Below, one piece after another: positions 35,601 to 45,959 of a DNA stretch of 64,000 nt. The notes under the pieces are model-generated. The model made no database searches, had not been told where the DNA came from, and saw only the letters and a list, made by a program, of their open reading frames with translations. How positions within the stretch are numbered: position 1 is the first letter of the stretch; each line of letters begins with the position of its first letter. Source of the DNA: Capitulum mitella (taxonomy: Eukaryota; Arthropoda; Thecostraca; Pollicipedomorpha; Pollicipedidae). A program made the position numbers and the translations under genes. The DNA lies in contig CP099841.1 of the NCBI GenBank assembly GCA_030062745.1, positions 19,533,398-19,597,397 of the forward strand. The letters are read 5' to 3'.

Positions 35601-38600
35601 CACATGCTGTCCAACCACACCGCATTGCAAACAAGGGCGCACACGAACACAAACTCAATTCAAGTCACATTGCTGTCACATAACTTTTTCATTTTCCTTA
35701 TTTCCTCCGTCAGCAAGAGCAACACGGATCGAAGCCAGAGTTGTGGGATGCGAGACCTTGAGTCCCAGGGAAGGTTCACGGTGCTGTGGTCAATCAGACT
35801 TTTGTTCTAGGCCAGGATTCCCGACGAAGGGGGCGCCCATGCCGTCATCTAACTTAGCCCACTCAATCCTCACGGCTCGAGGTCGAACCAAGCGGTACAA
35901 CACGTCACTCACCGATTCGGAAGGAGGGCTTCTCGTGCATGCAGAACTCGAAGCTGGTGACAGCGTCAGGGAAGTGGCCCATCTTCACAAACAGGATGCC
36001 GATGTTGTGCATGATTTTGATCCTGAAGGAGAGGGTTGCCCTGAGTTGAAGCCCAGCGGATTTGATGAATCTCGAGCGATGAACAGCACAGGACCAGGAA
36101 CACCGGAAAATGTTTTTCCCATGAGTTTTAATGTGTCGTTCAGGTGAATCCAGCACATGAACGCCGGACATAAAGCAATGATCTTCAGTGATAAACGGAC
36201 TGATCTACTGAATGCGGATCATTAATGGCTCGATAAGTGCAATTTTCTAAACATTCTGCACATGCACGTGTGCGATAGTACGATCTTTGCTACGCTGCAA
36301 CTATTTGCTCACTCGATCTACCCAGACCATTTGTAACATCGTACTTCGTAGAATTCTGCCCGCTGGGAATCTGGTCCAAGGCCATGCGGTAGAACTTCAG
36401 TGCTTTCGGGAACTGGCCCATTTTGTAGTAGATGTTGCCCATGTTGACCTTGAGGCGGCCAGCGTTATTAAAGTTTTTGTTCTTGGTGATCACTTGGTAT
36501 GTATTCAGAGCTTCTGTGTAGAGTTCGTTCTTGGCGTACTGGTGCGCCAGATTGGTGAGAACCTGCGGAATCAACGAAGTCGTGCCAACAACTGTGCTAA
36601 TGTGCACTGAAACGCAAGTCTGACGGCTTATGGACAGAGCAACCTAATGTACAAAATGCAAAAAACAGTTTCGGTTGTCCTGCCCCGCTCATCCATGCAT
36701 TTACAAAATGCACACACTGATTAAGCATCGTTTGTTGTAAAAACATGTCATAGACACCAGCTGAGCTTTACGTGTTACGTAGAAACATTTCTTGCGACTC
36801 TTTGTGTTTTTTTTCCAGCTAGCTTCCGAGCGGTAATGGCCGGCGGTCCCAAAATTTTCAGTAGCCCTACGTAAGCAACACAGATACTGTTCGGCAAAAA
36901 GAGTTCACCAAGTTACCATAGGCGAAGTGAAGTAATGTCTTAAGCTGAGTAACAGACGTAACTTTCTGGAAGTGTTAGAACTCCTGTATCTGTCTTTTCT
37001 TTCTGGAATAGCTTGCATGAAGCTCATTAGGGACGACAAGAAAACCAATTAGCAGGGTGTGCAAGTCATGTGACCTGCAGTGAGGCCAAAGACGGTTACT
37101 TTTAGTTCCGCGGTGCTTGTTTTTTCTCCCTCTATTTTAGACAAACAATGGTTTAGCGACCGAACTATAGTAAAACCATAGAAACAAAAGCCATACAAAG
37201 GAAACAACCACGTAAGCTTCTACACCAGTGCTACAGCACCTTCAACACCACCACTGCTACACTCTACACGTAAAATGTCAATAATCAGGTTATTAAGTGA
37301 TGTGACATCATCGCCCTGGTTGACCTTGGGTCACTTGGAAGCATTATGATTGGCCATGGAAAAACTAATTAATTTGTTTCTGCCTTTTGCGAGTTCCGAC
37401 CATTTTCGTCACGTTAACGTGGTCCTGAAGTAGTGGACAAATAATCGTGATTTTTAGGGGTCTGACGTAACCTCAGAGTGACTGGCTGTCCGTTTGAATC
37501 GTCGAAATCTCACCACTGACTATCGGGACAGACAGAAGGTGACGCAAAAATTGACCCCCCCCCAGTCACTGAACGATGGTGAAATATCCCAGTCAGTGCA
37601 GGGTTACTGCACGCCTCGAGGATCGAGCCCGAAAAAAATAAACCGTGGAATACGACTAGTTGCTATGCATCGGGGCAGTTCCTACTGAACTCATGGACGT
37701 AACTCAGGTGATCTGCGAAAAATACGGGGAGAATGGAGAATAACTGTGATATTCAGTCCGGACGCGTCTGATTCTGTCGCCGACCGACGCGTCGGCGTCG
37801 GCGCGTCGGTGTCGCGTCGGCGCGGCCGAACGAACGGCGCCCACAGGAGGAACGCCCAGCCTATCAGGGAGAGCCGCCAGCGCCGCTCTCACCACGAACG
37901 TCAGCTCGAGGTTGTGAGAGTCGATGAGGCCGGCCTGCTCGCGGTGTCGGATCAGCGTGCGCTCCTTGGCCGACGCCTCCTTGGCCTTGTCGAGCGCCAC
38001 CTTGTCGTCGTTTCGGCAGCTGGCCAGGCACGATTCCTCCACCAGGCTCATGACCCGCGCCTCCAGCTGTCGCACCTTCTCCTCGGGCCTGCGGCAACCC
38101 GGCGCCGTTAGCGCGCCGTGCGCCGCCAGCGCCGTCCGGCCGGCCGGCCTGACGGCGCTCGAGAGCGGCGGCAGGCCCCGGATCGGTCTGGCCAGACAAA
38201 CGCACCGCCGCCGCCAACCGCCGCACTTGTCATACAAACGGCCAGATGGGCCAGATAATCTCTGCCGAAAATCGTCACAGACGGCGTCATAAGACCTGAC
38301 GGAGTTGCGTCCACCCCGACATCAGTACCGAAATTCAATAAATACGTCTAGTCTCATCAACTGCGAGAACGTCCCTCGTACGCAGTCATTATAGCCTTCT
38401 AGTTCGGAACTCTAGCCAATGTCTTACGAGAAATACCTGTCGTCTTTGCGCATTTACGAACCATACCATGCCGCCATCTAACCAACACTTTTACAGAAGC
38501 AAGATCAAACTGAATGCAGCCCATGACGAACGAACGACAAAGACGACACGCACAGACTGGAAAGATGGATCTTCAAGCTACAAGGACGCACGTAAGCAAA

Positions 38601-41600
38601 CAGATAACTTTTTTGTACATAAGGATACCTCCCTCGAAGCGATTAAGCAGGCACAACACCATGCCAAAACTGCAAACGGCCAGCATAATCGGCAATCGTC
38701 AGTCACCATGATAGCGCTGCCACTGACAAATGGACAGAAAAACATCCAAAAACCATTGTTACGGTCAGCTGGGTTGGAAAAGCTCTTTTATTTTGCATAC
38801 TGTCCGCGTCATTTGCAATCGCAGAGGGCAGGCGCGAGTAACTGGTCGCATCCTTTTCACCCATTCAAACGCCAACGAATTCCTCACAATTTGTGGTCCT
38901 CAATTCCAGGCGCACTTCCACCAAGCGCTGCGAGCAAATGACACACAGTCCGGTTAAATCAGGTGCCATGCATTTCTGGCCCTTTTCTTAAAATCAACGG
39001 GGCTTTAGTAACGCCAATGGCAGAAGTTTAACCTAATAAGCAATCATCCTGCACTCAAAAAAGTCACCGCACCCGCCATGCATTCAGGCCGAACGCAAAT
39101 CGCGACCAGCAGCAGGGAACTGTACATGCACTAACAACTACACCAAAGCCAATCAGCGCCCCCTTACTGGTTGGACATATCCTCCAATCTGAAACACAGT
39201 TGTCATCATTACCGGGTACCGCGAACAGTTCGAGGCCCGTCTTCCAACGACTCGCGCACGGGACGGGGAAAAACAGGGAAACTGGCCGACCAGGCGGCAC
39301 CTAGGTGGTCGCTACGATCAGGGCGAAACGTCACCGACTGAGATAGCATGGTGGTGCATGTTACTGAATTTTCTGCAAGATGAAAACTATCCCACCAGGC
39401 ACATACGGGGGTATCGCATACTCGGACACGGTTATGATTATTGATTGACTGACACGGTTAACACGGACCGGAATCAATCCAGTGGTTACAAATAATACCG
39501 CGCCAATCCTGCGGGTGAAAAGTGGTCGCAAACTAACCAATTTCTGTCGACACAGCATTGGGTCACATCGATGCCAGCCGCATTCAACTGCTACAAGTTG
39601 CCGGCATCGACGCACCAGAAGTACTGCGACGCCAGCTGGCTGAGGGTCGGACCGGGGCCTCTCGGTGCCTTCCTTTGTCAGACGGTACTCACGTGTTGCC
39701 GTGTTGACCCTCTAGGCCGCTTCCGGCCACCCTCAAAACCGGGCACGCCACTGCCAGATGAATAGCCGACACCCTTCACGGCCGTCATCGGCCGGTTCTC
39801 GTCACTGGACGCCATCCCGGTCAGCGGCCGGCCCGTCATACCCGTCATCCCGCGGTACTGCCGCGACCGGCGCACGTCAAAACACTGCCACAGCTGTCAC
39901 ACGGCACACAGAGCACCGTCACGGCTGAGACACGCCATACAGAGGACTGCCACAGCCGACGCATGACATACAGAGGACTGTCACAGCCGGCACACGTCAT
40001 ATAGAGTACTGCCACAGGCGACACACATCATCAGGACGATTAGCATTAGAGGACTGCCACAGCAGACACACGTCATAAAGAGGGCTGCCACAGCCGACTC
40101 GCGACATGTAGAAGACTGCCACAGCCGACATACTTCATATAGCGGACTGCCACAGCCGACACACGCCAAACAGATGACTGCCATAGCCGACATACGTCAT
40201 ACAGAGGACTGCCACAACCGACACACGTCATACAGAGTACTGCGACGGCACGGTTCATTCAGGGTTGTCACAGACCTATGTCAGCTCCGGCATACAGCTT
40301 GCATAGGACTGTCACAAGCGACATAGATCATACAGTTTTACGTCGCAGTACAGTCAGTTGACACGCAACTGACATAGGACTACCATAAATGACACAAGTC
40401 ACCCTAAGACTGTCGTACTTGAGCCCGTCCAGCATAGTACGGTGGAAGCCCACGAACGTCATACAAGGCCGTGACAGCTGGCAATACAGCAATGAACAGA
40501 CGCCTGAGCCCTGTCAGATTACATGTAAAGAAGATCACTATTTCCTGCAAGAGAACTACGCATCGACGGATGGTTTGACTTAAACAGGACTGTATCAAAC
40601 ATCACTACACAATACATTTTATTCGGTAGTATTTCAGGATTCCGGTCACACGCAATGTGTGAGTGTTCGACGCAAGCTGATTCGAAAAGCGTGTGCCGTG
40701 CTCTTGCTTACCTGAAATAATGATAACAATTACTCCATCATGCGCAAGAGCCTCATGGGCCCAAACGGCGACTTAAGCAGCGATGCCTCACGAATCCGTT
40801 CCCCCGGATACAGAGCGCAGAAAGTGGTGAAGGGTGGCACGGATGGTGGTTCGACTGAATGCAGGATCATGAAAAATCCGCGGGTATAGCGGAAGCCTGG
40901 CAAATACCGTCTTTTGCGAGAATGTTCGGCTGTATACCACAAATCCACGCTGCGCCTACAAATGTGCCATTTAGTGGCATGTGCAATGATTAACAATCGT
41001 CCGACGCAAAAAAAATGAAAGCGTGCTGATGGGCAAATGTTAGGGAAACATTGTGTTCCGCCGCACAAAGCCTGGCCCCTATGGAGCACGGTGCATAACG
41101 GCCGTGCCAGGATACCGTATCGTACAGCACCAACGGTGGACAGCGTGGCCATACCAGCGGTACAGTACGACATACGACATGCTGCTCAGATGCGAGGCCA
41201 AAGCAGACCTGACCTGCAGTCACGGTCAAGCTGCCGTGTATTCAGAGACAGTGCCGCGGGACGTGGGGAGATGCTGGGGCGGTCAAGCTGCCGAGTATTC
41301 AGAGGCAGTGCTGCGGGACGTGGGGAGATGCTGGGCCGGTCAAGCTGCCAAGTTTTCAGAGACAAAGCCGCTAGACGTGGGAAGATGCATCGACGTTCAC
41401 GCCGCCGAACATTCACAAACAGTGCCACGGGGCGTAGGAGGCAGGGGCGGTGACGCCGCCGAGTGTTCAGAGACGGTGGAAAGACACGCCAGAAGCTGCT
41501 GGGACGACAGCGCAGCCGGCTTCGACGATACACAGCCGCAGGCGGCCCAGCAGCGAACAGCACGAAAGCCGCACCCAACATGCACGCCCGCGCAGCGACA

Positions 41601-42206
41601 GGGAGTGGCCCGGGACTTACGGCGGTACCGGGAGCGGCGCTGCGAAGCATGCCGCGCGGCCCTTGCGAGGACGGCCGGGAGCCGCCGAAGCCCGTCATCA
41701 GGCGGCTCTGAGTCTGAGCAGACCGGGTAACACGGTCGGCACACGGCGGCGACGCCCGACTGCGGCCGCTCGTCAGCTCAGTCGGTTGGAGACAACCAGC
41801 CACGGGCAGTGTACATGAGCCAACATCGGCATATTGTGTATCGGAAAGGCATTCAACACCGAAGGACCAGTTGCAGAGATGCAAACGAGCTTTTCCTCCT
41901 CAGACGAAGTACAGCAGAGTTGTTCGTGAAAGCAGGCTAACAACAACTAGCGCATAACAGCCATATGCCTTAGCTTGCTCTTATACTGACTGCGCGCCGC
42001 ACATGATAACCGCGCGTTGGAGTAAGAGTCACCCGCGTGTAGGCGTAGCTGACCTCGGGCCTTCGGCTCCCGTGCCATCATACCGTGGGTCGTTTTCCCA
42101 TGGACGTCTTGATGGCTTGCTGAAAATGTATGTCATTGTCCATCGCTGAGGTGTCCAGCGCGGCATTGTAATCGTAACCGGAATACAGATCATCAGGATC
42201 AATCAT
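21697..42206 (-). CDS. ift88: intraflagellar transport protein 88 (IFT88/Polaris/OSM-5), complete gene with two alternative last exons
   Basis: Exons, 5' to 3' on the minus strand: 42206-42084, 41713-41621, 39857-39693, 38088-37893, 36562-36345, 36022-35913, 35525-35404, 31262-31087, 30667-30481, 27134-26947, 26654-26507, 25705-25594, 25169-24935, 24536-24405, 23978-23826, then 23284-23163 or 21809-21697. The product is about 825 residues, the usual IFT88 length. An acidic/Tyr N-terminus (DPDDLYSGYDYN) and a low-complexity RPMTAV region come first. Tandem TPR repeats follow (KNELYTEALNTYQVI, ANDLEINKAVMYLRQRDF, GDLEKAKEYYICALDND, EKAILYFERATLIQP), then a basic segment and the ELGDDLLPE tail. 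IFT88 is a core IFT-B subunit required for anterograde transport and cilium assembly (family knowledge); in arthropods that means mainly sensory cilia and, in some lineages, sperm flagella. Exon 11 carries one extra base. Confidence 0.95.
23163..23284 (-). CDS. ift88: ift88 last exon, copy A (canonical-like C-terminus)
   Basis: The acceptor TCTGGCCGGCAG is followed by (D)ASYSDPIGDPIAQRPRTAA, then FRQADDDMFDDELGDDLLPE and TAG at 23165-23163. DASYxDP, RPxTAA and DELGDDLLPE match vertebrate IFT88. No GT donor exists before the stop, so it is a terminal exon. Confidence 0.9.
23826..23978 (-). CDS. ift88: ift88 exon 16: Ser/Arg-rich C-terminal region
   Basis: It starts in phase 1 after GCTGCCGCAG: (T)SYRSGLHGSRDGSAVSRDE, then PGSLAKPQTADRASLSPASP and QPREI(D), with donor GTGAGT. 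It corresponds to the low-complexity segment that precedes DASYxDPLG in IFT88. The phase is compatible with both last exons. Confidence 0.88.
24025..24125. repeat. CACG/CGCA-type microsatellite close to ift88 exon 16
   Basis: Imperfect repeats of CGCACA, CGCACG and CGCATA run for about 100 bases. On the ift88 (minus) strand this is a GT/GC-rich tract that ends about 45 bases before the exon 16 acceptor. Confidence 0.95.
24405..24536 (-). CDS. ift88: ift88 exon 15: end of TPR array and basic segment
   Basis: It encodes LKFLVRICTDLGLKEAADYA, VELKRAEKYKEMREERLKSG and RPG, with donor GTAAGT in phase 1. It matches RLCTDLGLK..KLKRLEKMKEIREQRIKSGRDG. Confidence 0.95.
24935..25169 (-). CDS. ift88: ift88 exon 14: TPR
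   Basis: It encodes SSRFYPANLEVIDWLGSYFI, EHQVSEKAILYFERATLIQP, AEVKWHLIIASCYRRAGNYQ and RALAKYKEIHLKFPDNIE(C). The acceptor is CCACCGCAG and the donor GTGAGT. This is the longest and best conserved exon of the gene. Confidence 0.97.
25594..25705 (-). CDS. ift88: ift88 exon 13: TPR
   Basis: It encodes YVQMLSLVPTDPDTLFHLGG and LLDKDGDKQGAYQYFFD in phase 0 to donor GTGAGT. It aligns with LMQVVSVIPTDPQVLSKLGELYDREGDK of vertebrates. Confidence 0.95.
26507..26654 (-). CDS. ift88: ift88 exon 12: TPR
   Basis: The acceptor CACCGACAG is followed by (G)LTNKNMRLYADAKDSFVKL, HTIVRSHPQIIYQIAHCSEL and LGDIDQATEW, with donor GTGAGG splitting the Trp codon. It matches the KLHAILRN..YQIANIYE..AIEW block. 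Confidence 0.95.
26947..27134 (-). CDS. ift88: ift88 exon 11: TPR, one extra base
   Basis: It begins RKEYEEAEKYAERARDADGY NASA in phase 0 after acceptor GTCGGCAG. The frame then shifts at about 27059-27066 and continues LVNLGNCCFQRGDLEKAKEY and YICALDNDASCVQALFNL(G) to donor GTACGG. Phases demand 187 bases but 188 are present. Both parts align to contiguous IFT88, so one base is extra. Confidence 0.92.
29563..29634. repeat. (CA)n(TA)n microsatellite in ift88 intron 10
   Basis: Perfect CA dinucleotides (29563-29591) are followed by perfect TA dinucleotides to 29634. It lies within the 27135-30480 intron, where nothing else beyond ordinary sequence was seen. Confidence 0.97.
30481..30667 (-). 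CDS. ift88: ift88 exon 10: TPR
   Basis: It starts in phase 2, completing W, then CVETLKNSQHSDLANDLEI, NKAVMYLRQRDFKAAIDTLK and VFDKVDTKVASHASTNLAFL, to donor GTAAGA. LANDLEINKAVxYLRQ is an IFT88 signature. Confidence 0.96.
31087..31262 (-). CDS. ift88: ift88 exon 9
   Basis: The acceptor GCTTTCAG is followed by EEAEKDPQTSLVLEVIKND, PMRKLERRLRNEAEQCILTA and AKLISSGSEDSAQITESYN(W), with donor GTGAGT. It aligns with the DPHTNLVTEAIKND..AAKLIAP region of IFT88. Confidence 0.94.
31263..35403 (-). other. ift88 intron 8
   Basis: A 4.1-kb intron. It contains a CA/CG-type microsatellite at about 32930-32990 and otherwise ordinary AT-rich sequence. No nested gene or exon was recognised. Confidence 0.6.
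32929..32992. repeat. CA/CG microsatellite in ift88 intron 8
   Basis: Imperfect ACACACGCACAT/ACGCATACGC repeats. Its composition is similar to the microsatellite near ift88 exon 16. Confidence 0.9.
35404..35525 (-). CDS. ift88: ift88 exon 8
   Basis: It encodes (G)LHLVVCYHAMGDRSKQKEA, then FQKLLQVPFDMENEDKYKDL and E in phase 0 before donor GTAGGC. It corresponds to the AGFNLxxCYFAIGDREKMKKAF stretch, the characteristic break between the two TPR blocks. Confidence 0.94.
35913..36022 (-). CDS. ift88: ift88 exon 7: TPR 3
   Basis: The acceptor CTCCTTCAG is followed by IKIMHNIGILFVKMGHFPDA and VTSFEFCMHEKPSFRI(G), with donor GTGAGT. It matches the RIKIMQNIG segment of IFT88. Confidence 0.95.
36345..36562 (-). 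CDS. ift88: ift88 exon 6: TPR 1-2
   Basis: It encodes VLTNLAHQYAKNELYTEALN, TYQVITKNKNFNNAGRLKVN, MGNIYYKMGQFPKALKFYRM and ALDQIPSG. The acceptor is GATTCCGCAG and the donor GTACGA; it starts in phase 0 and ends in phase 2. Two canonical TPR helices pairs are visible, almost identical to other IFT88 proteins. Confidence 0.96.
37893..38088 (-). CDS. ift88: ift88 exon 5 (PEEK..RQLE coiled segment)
   Basis: The acceptor GTTGCCGCAG is followed by (x)PEEKVRQLEARVMSLVEES, then KVALDKAKEASAKERTLIR and DSHNLELTFV, ending in phase 0 at donor GTGAGA. It corresponds closely to the vertebrate segment beginning PEEKIRQLEKKVNELVEES, just before the first TPRs. Confidence 0.93.
39693..39857 (-). CDS. ift88: ift88 exon 4 (RPMTAV region), end frame uncertain
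   Basis: After acceptor GTCGCGGCAG it encodes YRGMTGMTGRPLTGMASSD, then ENRPMTAVKGVGYSSG, matching the GRPMTG/RPMTAVRAAGFS segment of IFT88. The donor is GTGAGT (39692-39687). In this frame the exon ends in phase 0, but exon 5 with its best acceptor needs phase 2. Either one base is inserted (the +1 frame ends EGQHGNT, joining to PEEK), or exon 5 uses an acceptor 7 bases further in (start 38081). Confidence 0.75.
39870..40485. repeat. minisatellite, 31-bp unit, immediately 5' of ift88 exon 4
   Basis: ACTGCCACAG (or ACTGTCACAG) recurs at 39883, 39946, 39977, 40008, 40053, about 40084, 40115, 40146 and onward with 31-base spacing, degenerating after about 40260. Units read on average GACACACGTCATACAGAGG then ACTGCCACAGCC. 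On the ift88 strand each unit presents CTGTGGCAG followed by T, similar to the real exon 4 acceptor. Confidence 0.88.
41220..41500. repeat. minisatellite, 57-bp unit, 4-5 copies, in ift88 intron 3
   Basis: TCAAGCTGCC recurs at 41226, 41283 and 41340, followed by GTATTCAGAG and a GTGGGGAGATGCTGG core. Degenerate units follow at about 41397 and 41455. The 57-bp unit keeps frames open on both strands, which yields long spurious frames around exon 3. Confidence 0.85.
41621..41713 (-). CDS. ift88: ift88 exon 3 (low-complexity N-terminal region)
   Basis: It encodes (TQ)SRLMTGFGGSRPSSQGP and RGMLRSAAPGTA in phase 0 to donor GTAAGT. SRLMTGFGGS resembles the SRPIATGYGS stretch of vertebrate IFT88. 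Two in-frame acceptors six bases apart (exon start 41713 or 41707) are equally plausible. Similarity is modest, so this exon is less certain than the TPR exons. Confidence 0.68.
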
Positions 42207-42237
42207 TTTGTCTGTCTGCACCCGGGCAGCAAAGCAC
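42084..42237 (-). CDS. ift88: ift88 exon 2: 5' UTR end and N-terminus
   Basis: The start codon is at 42206-42204 in the context ACAAAATG (A at -3), followed by MIDPDDLYSGYDYNAALD, matching the IFT88 N-terminus DDLYSGFNDYN. The CDS part is 41 codons ending GKRPT before donor GTATGA (42083-42078). A strong acceptor CTTTCCTCAG ends at 42238, so 42207-42237 is 5' UTR and a non-coding first exon lies upstream, not located. Confidence 0.88.
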
Positions 42238-45200
42238 CTGAGGAAAGATAGATATCCAGTTCCTGTCTCACAGATTGTTCATTAAGTTCACTGTGTTCAC
42301 AGTATTACAGCTGTGACAGCTAAGTTGCTGTACCATGGGCACACATAGAACAAAAAATGCGGTGTCTTCGGAGCCGACTGGCTAGCCTGTTTTGCCAAAT
42401 GTAATCGAAATAAACGGGTCATCCTGCATACTGCCGTCAAATTTTGCCTTGGCACTCTTAATGTTCCATCTGCTTTTCGAAACGCTTCACGTCCATTCCA
42501 GATCTACGAGACTGTCTGATCCGAATGATTTGCTAACGTCATGATAGGGATCAGCGCCCGTGCTATGCAGAGCCTGTCACACAGACTCTACATCCCACAT
42601 CCGATCACTCAAATACAGATAACGATTTATTCTGCTCCGTCCATACGATATCACTGCAAGAACTACATGTCTATGAGTATGACCAGATCAGACCAAATCA
42701 GTTGCCAGCTGACCCAGCACAAAGGTCGAGTGCCGAGGCGACTGCGTCCCTTCTTGGCAAAAGGGAGTTCAGCACTCTATCATGCGAGCGACGAAATAAG
42801 GCACGTCTGTCGGTGAAGCAAATCAAGGTACATACGTGTCCAAAACTGGTTCTCCAAAATTGGTGTCCAAAATTAGGAAGGGTCAAGTGAACATGCGTAA
42901 ACCTTCTCGCTATATGTGCAGAAAACGACACCCTTAGGAACTGGCCAGAACATTTTTACCGGAAACCAGAAATAAACGGACATGCATAAATAACGTTACA
43001 GCTTTAAACAGGCAAAAAGTGGACAACAATGGAACTTGTCTGAATTGTCGATTCCAGTACTGCTCAAAGCTCTACGAAAGTGCAGGGCATGGCTTCATGA
43101 CAGCCTGTTTAATTAGCACGTTTCTAGGGCATTCGATGAAATACCGGTTGGTGTAATTTAAATAAAAAATACCTTCATAATGACATCCACTGCACGTACC
43201 TACTAGGCATGCACTGGCCACATCAACACATAAAAACTTCCAAAGCTCCACATTTTAGCCCATCCATGTGGAGGAATACGGAGACTGCCGCATTCTCCCT
43301 TCACCTCTCTATATAACCAGCATTCCAAACATGAAGATAAAACAGCACACAACGTATACACATTACGCATAAAACAAACGGGAAGTACTGGTGGTGCTGG
43401 TTAATGAACACTATCCAGGCCCTTGCTTTCCAAATTCAACATTACCGATGTGATTATTAAGCAGATGGCGCACTTCCTCACTGACGGATAAACGATCCCT
43501 ACCCGTAAGGTGGCTCTCAACTTCCGAGCCTTCTGAAATGCGAAAGGTATGTTGTGTTTGTGTATGAGCTGTTGCCATGGAAACAACAGCAAGAGTTATC
43601 TGTTTTCTTTTCTCTTTTTGTCTGTTCCCTTAATAAGGGAAAATGAGTTAAGAAAATGAGCTTTGGGGAGTATTTTTAACATGCTTTCTCATCAAAGCGA
43701 CAGACGTTGTTTCATTCCTTTTATTTGATTTCGTAAAAGAGCAATAGCAGTCCTGTGTTCCATTTTTGGCGCTGACCCGACATTCTATTACATGCAGTCA
43801 TATATGTGCAAACGTAGCCTAGTTCGCAAACTGTACCATATATTTCAAGAGGAAGACGGCATTCCATACGTTAATTGGATATCCGTACATTAAGGTTAGT
43901 TCTGTACTCCCGTTATCCGGTTTACATGCGTTATCACTCGGCTTGGCTAATTCTCTTCTGAATATTTCAACACACCATCATGAGGGTGCAATTTGTCCCT
44001 GCCAGTTAGTTTTTCTGAAGTATTTTTTGGGCAATTTGTGTCCAAAATTCGCAGTACCTTTACCATAAAATGATCTGAACTATTGTTTTTAAAATCTGGC
44101 ATTACCTCATTGAGATATTTAGGGCTAAGCTGGTGGGTCACAGCCTGCTGCATGTTGGCAGGTGCATGATCAGCAGGGTGAGCCATGAGTTGAAATTACC
44201 TCAGATGGTTTTTGAGTGGCTTTCATTTGGCATTGTGCCACCTACCTGAGGGTGCAATATTTGAGCCATATTCCAGCTTCTTAGACACTCTTAGCCACCT
44301 GACATGAGTGATAGTGTAGAATGCAGAGTAGGCTGAAGATGGAGGATTTTGAAAGACCAGGGAAGAGCAGGCACATAATGATTTTTCTTGGGGGTGGTAA
44401 ATGTCGCATTGTATAGATTAATTTGTATAGAAATTTTATTTATAGAAATGCATAGAAATTTATGGAAAACAGCAATTTTATGCAATTTGCCTCATATTTA
44501 ATGTACAGGAAAACATAATGTTTGTTTTTGTAACATGTATGCAATCACTATTCCATATTCATGTGAAATCACCATATATTTAGGGAAGACTACTTGGCTT
44601 GGCAGGGGGTCATGGCCCCCATGGTCCTCTTGGCTATGTCCCTGGGGAAGAGGCTTTCCAATCATGTTCCATTCAGTTTATTATTACCATTAGTTTGGAT
44701 TTTAGAAAAGAGGTCAGTTTGATGGTGGCAGGTTTGGCAAGACCATCATGACAGACCTAATCATTTTATGGTATAACTTGACCATGAATCTTGTGCCTCA
44801 TGAATGCTGTTCATGTAAATATTGTGTTGTCAATATAATTGGGTATAAGGCTGGGTGACAATGGTTATGTCAGTCCTAGAAGATATGGTTCAAAGGGTAT
44901 CTGACAAGTTTTGTGTGCACTTTTTGATATGATGTCTTCAGGATTACATGGAAATGGTTATTACCATTTTTTACAGTCACCCATGAACAGATGACCAGGA
45001 GCACATGCATGGCCAAGGGGGCCTGGGGGCCAGCCCTCCCCTTAGGCCTGCATTTTTTGTGAAAAACATTGTACGTCATCTTTCCAGCAGGCAGTTTTCA
45101 TGCGATTTCAGTTCACTGAGCTCCATGTCCCCTTAGGAAAACCCTGGCTGGGCCCCTAACCAGGAGTGCTCCTGCCCATGAACCACCTCCCCAAACCATT

Positions 45201-45950
45201 CTGTACTGAATTATTTAATAAATCCTTTTAATTTCTGGCCCTTTGCTTAACTTTCAAAATTGCCCCAATTGTTTCATGTCTCAGGAACAAGAACTCAGAA
45301 AGGATGTCATCCATGATATGGGCTCAGATGATTTCACCCAAAATAGCTCCAGTGACCATTATATGATTTTTGGGCAATCTCTTTTTTTCATTACCATATA
45401 TTCCTGATAGTACATTGCAGTATATTATGTGCTGCTAGAAAGGGAAATTTTCTACAGAATCGTGAAGAACGTTTCCTTTTCACTGTTGGTTTACACCCAC
45501 CCTACATAACAGGAAGAAGGTATGTCCTGTTCATGCAAAAGACTTGGAACCTAATATAAATGTAACAGTTGCTTGACATCTTGTGCACCTCATGTGCTGC
45601 TTGTGGTTGTGGCCTGTTGGACTCTTCTGAAAGCTTTCTGAACCTGTTACCTTCCATTTAGCAAAATGGTACTAGTAATTTTGCATATGAGTAATGATCA
45701 AGGGTGACGGAAGTGGGGGGAGGACACGGGGACAGCTGCCCTCAGTTGCAATGGGTCTGGGGAAAGGCTATGTTCCTGCCCCGCCCCCCCCCCCCTTCCA
45801 ATTTATGGTCTTGGGAGCCTCGTTAGAAATTAAACAGAAAAGAAAATGGGGATAAAGGTGACGAACACGCTAAAAAACAAAAAAAAGAAAGGAAAATACA
45901 ACTATGCTGGCAAGGAAGTAGGCACATGGCAAGTCTTTCAAATTTTGCCT
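42238..45950. other. region upstream of ift88, no gene recognised
   Basis: The ift88 promoter and its non-coding first exon should lie in the first part, but no initiator could be fixed. From about 43.8 kb the base composition becomes AT-rich and CpG-poor. Blocks such as 45000-45160, with GGCCAAGGGGGCC and CTGGGCCCC, look like transposon ends but could not be paired. Confidence 0.5.
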
Positions 45951-45959
45951 CGTTAGGGG

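Noticed and set aside
39870-40485. Possible CRISPR-like array
   Set aside because: Units are contiguous 31-mers that vary gradually and have no unique spacers; the context is a eukaryotic intron.
41053-41884. 225- and 232-codon frames on opposite strands
   Set aside because: Mostly the 57-bp minisatellite. Only the short minus-strand piece 41621-41713 is supported, as ift88 exon 3.
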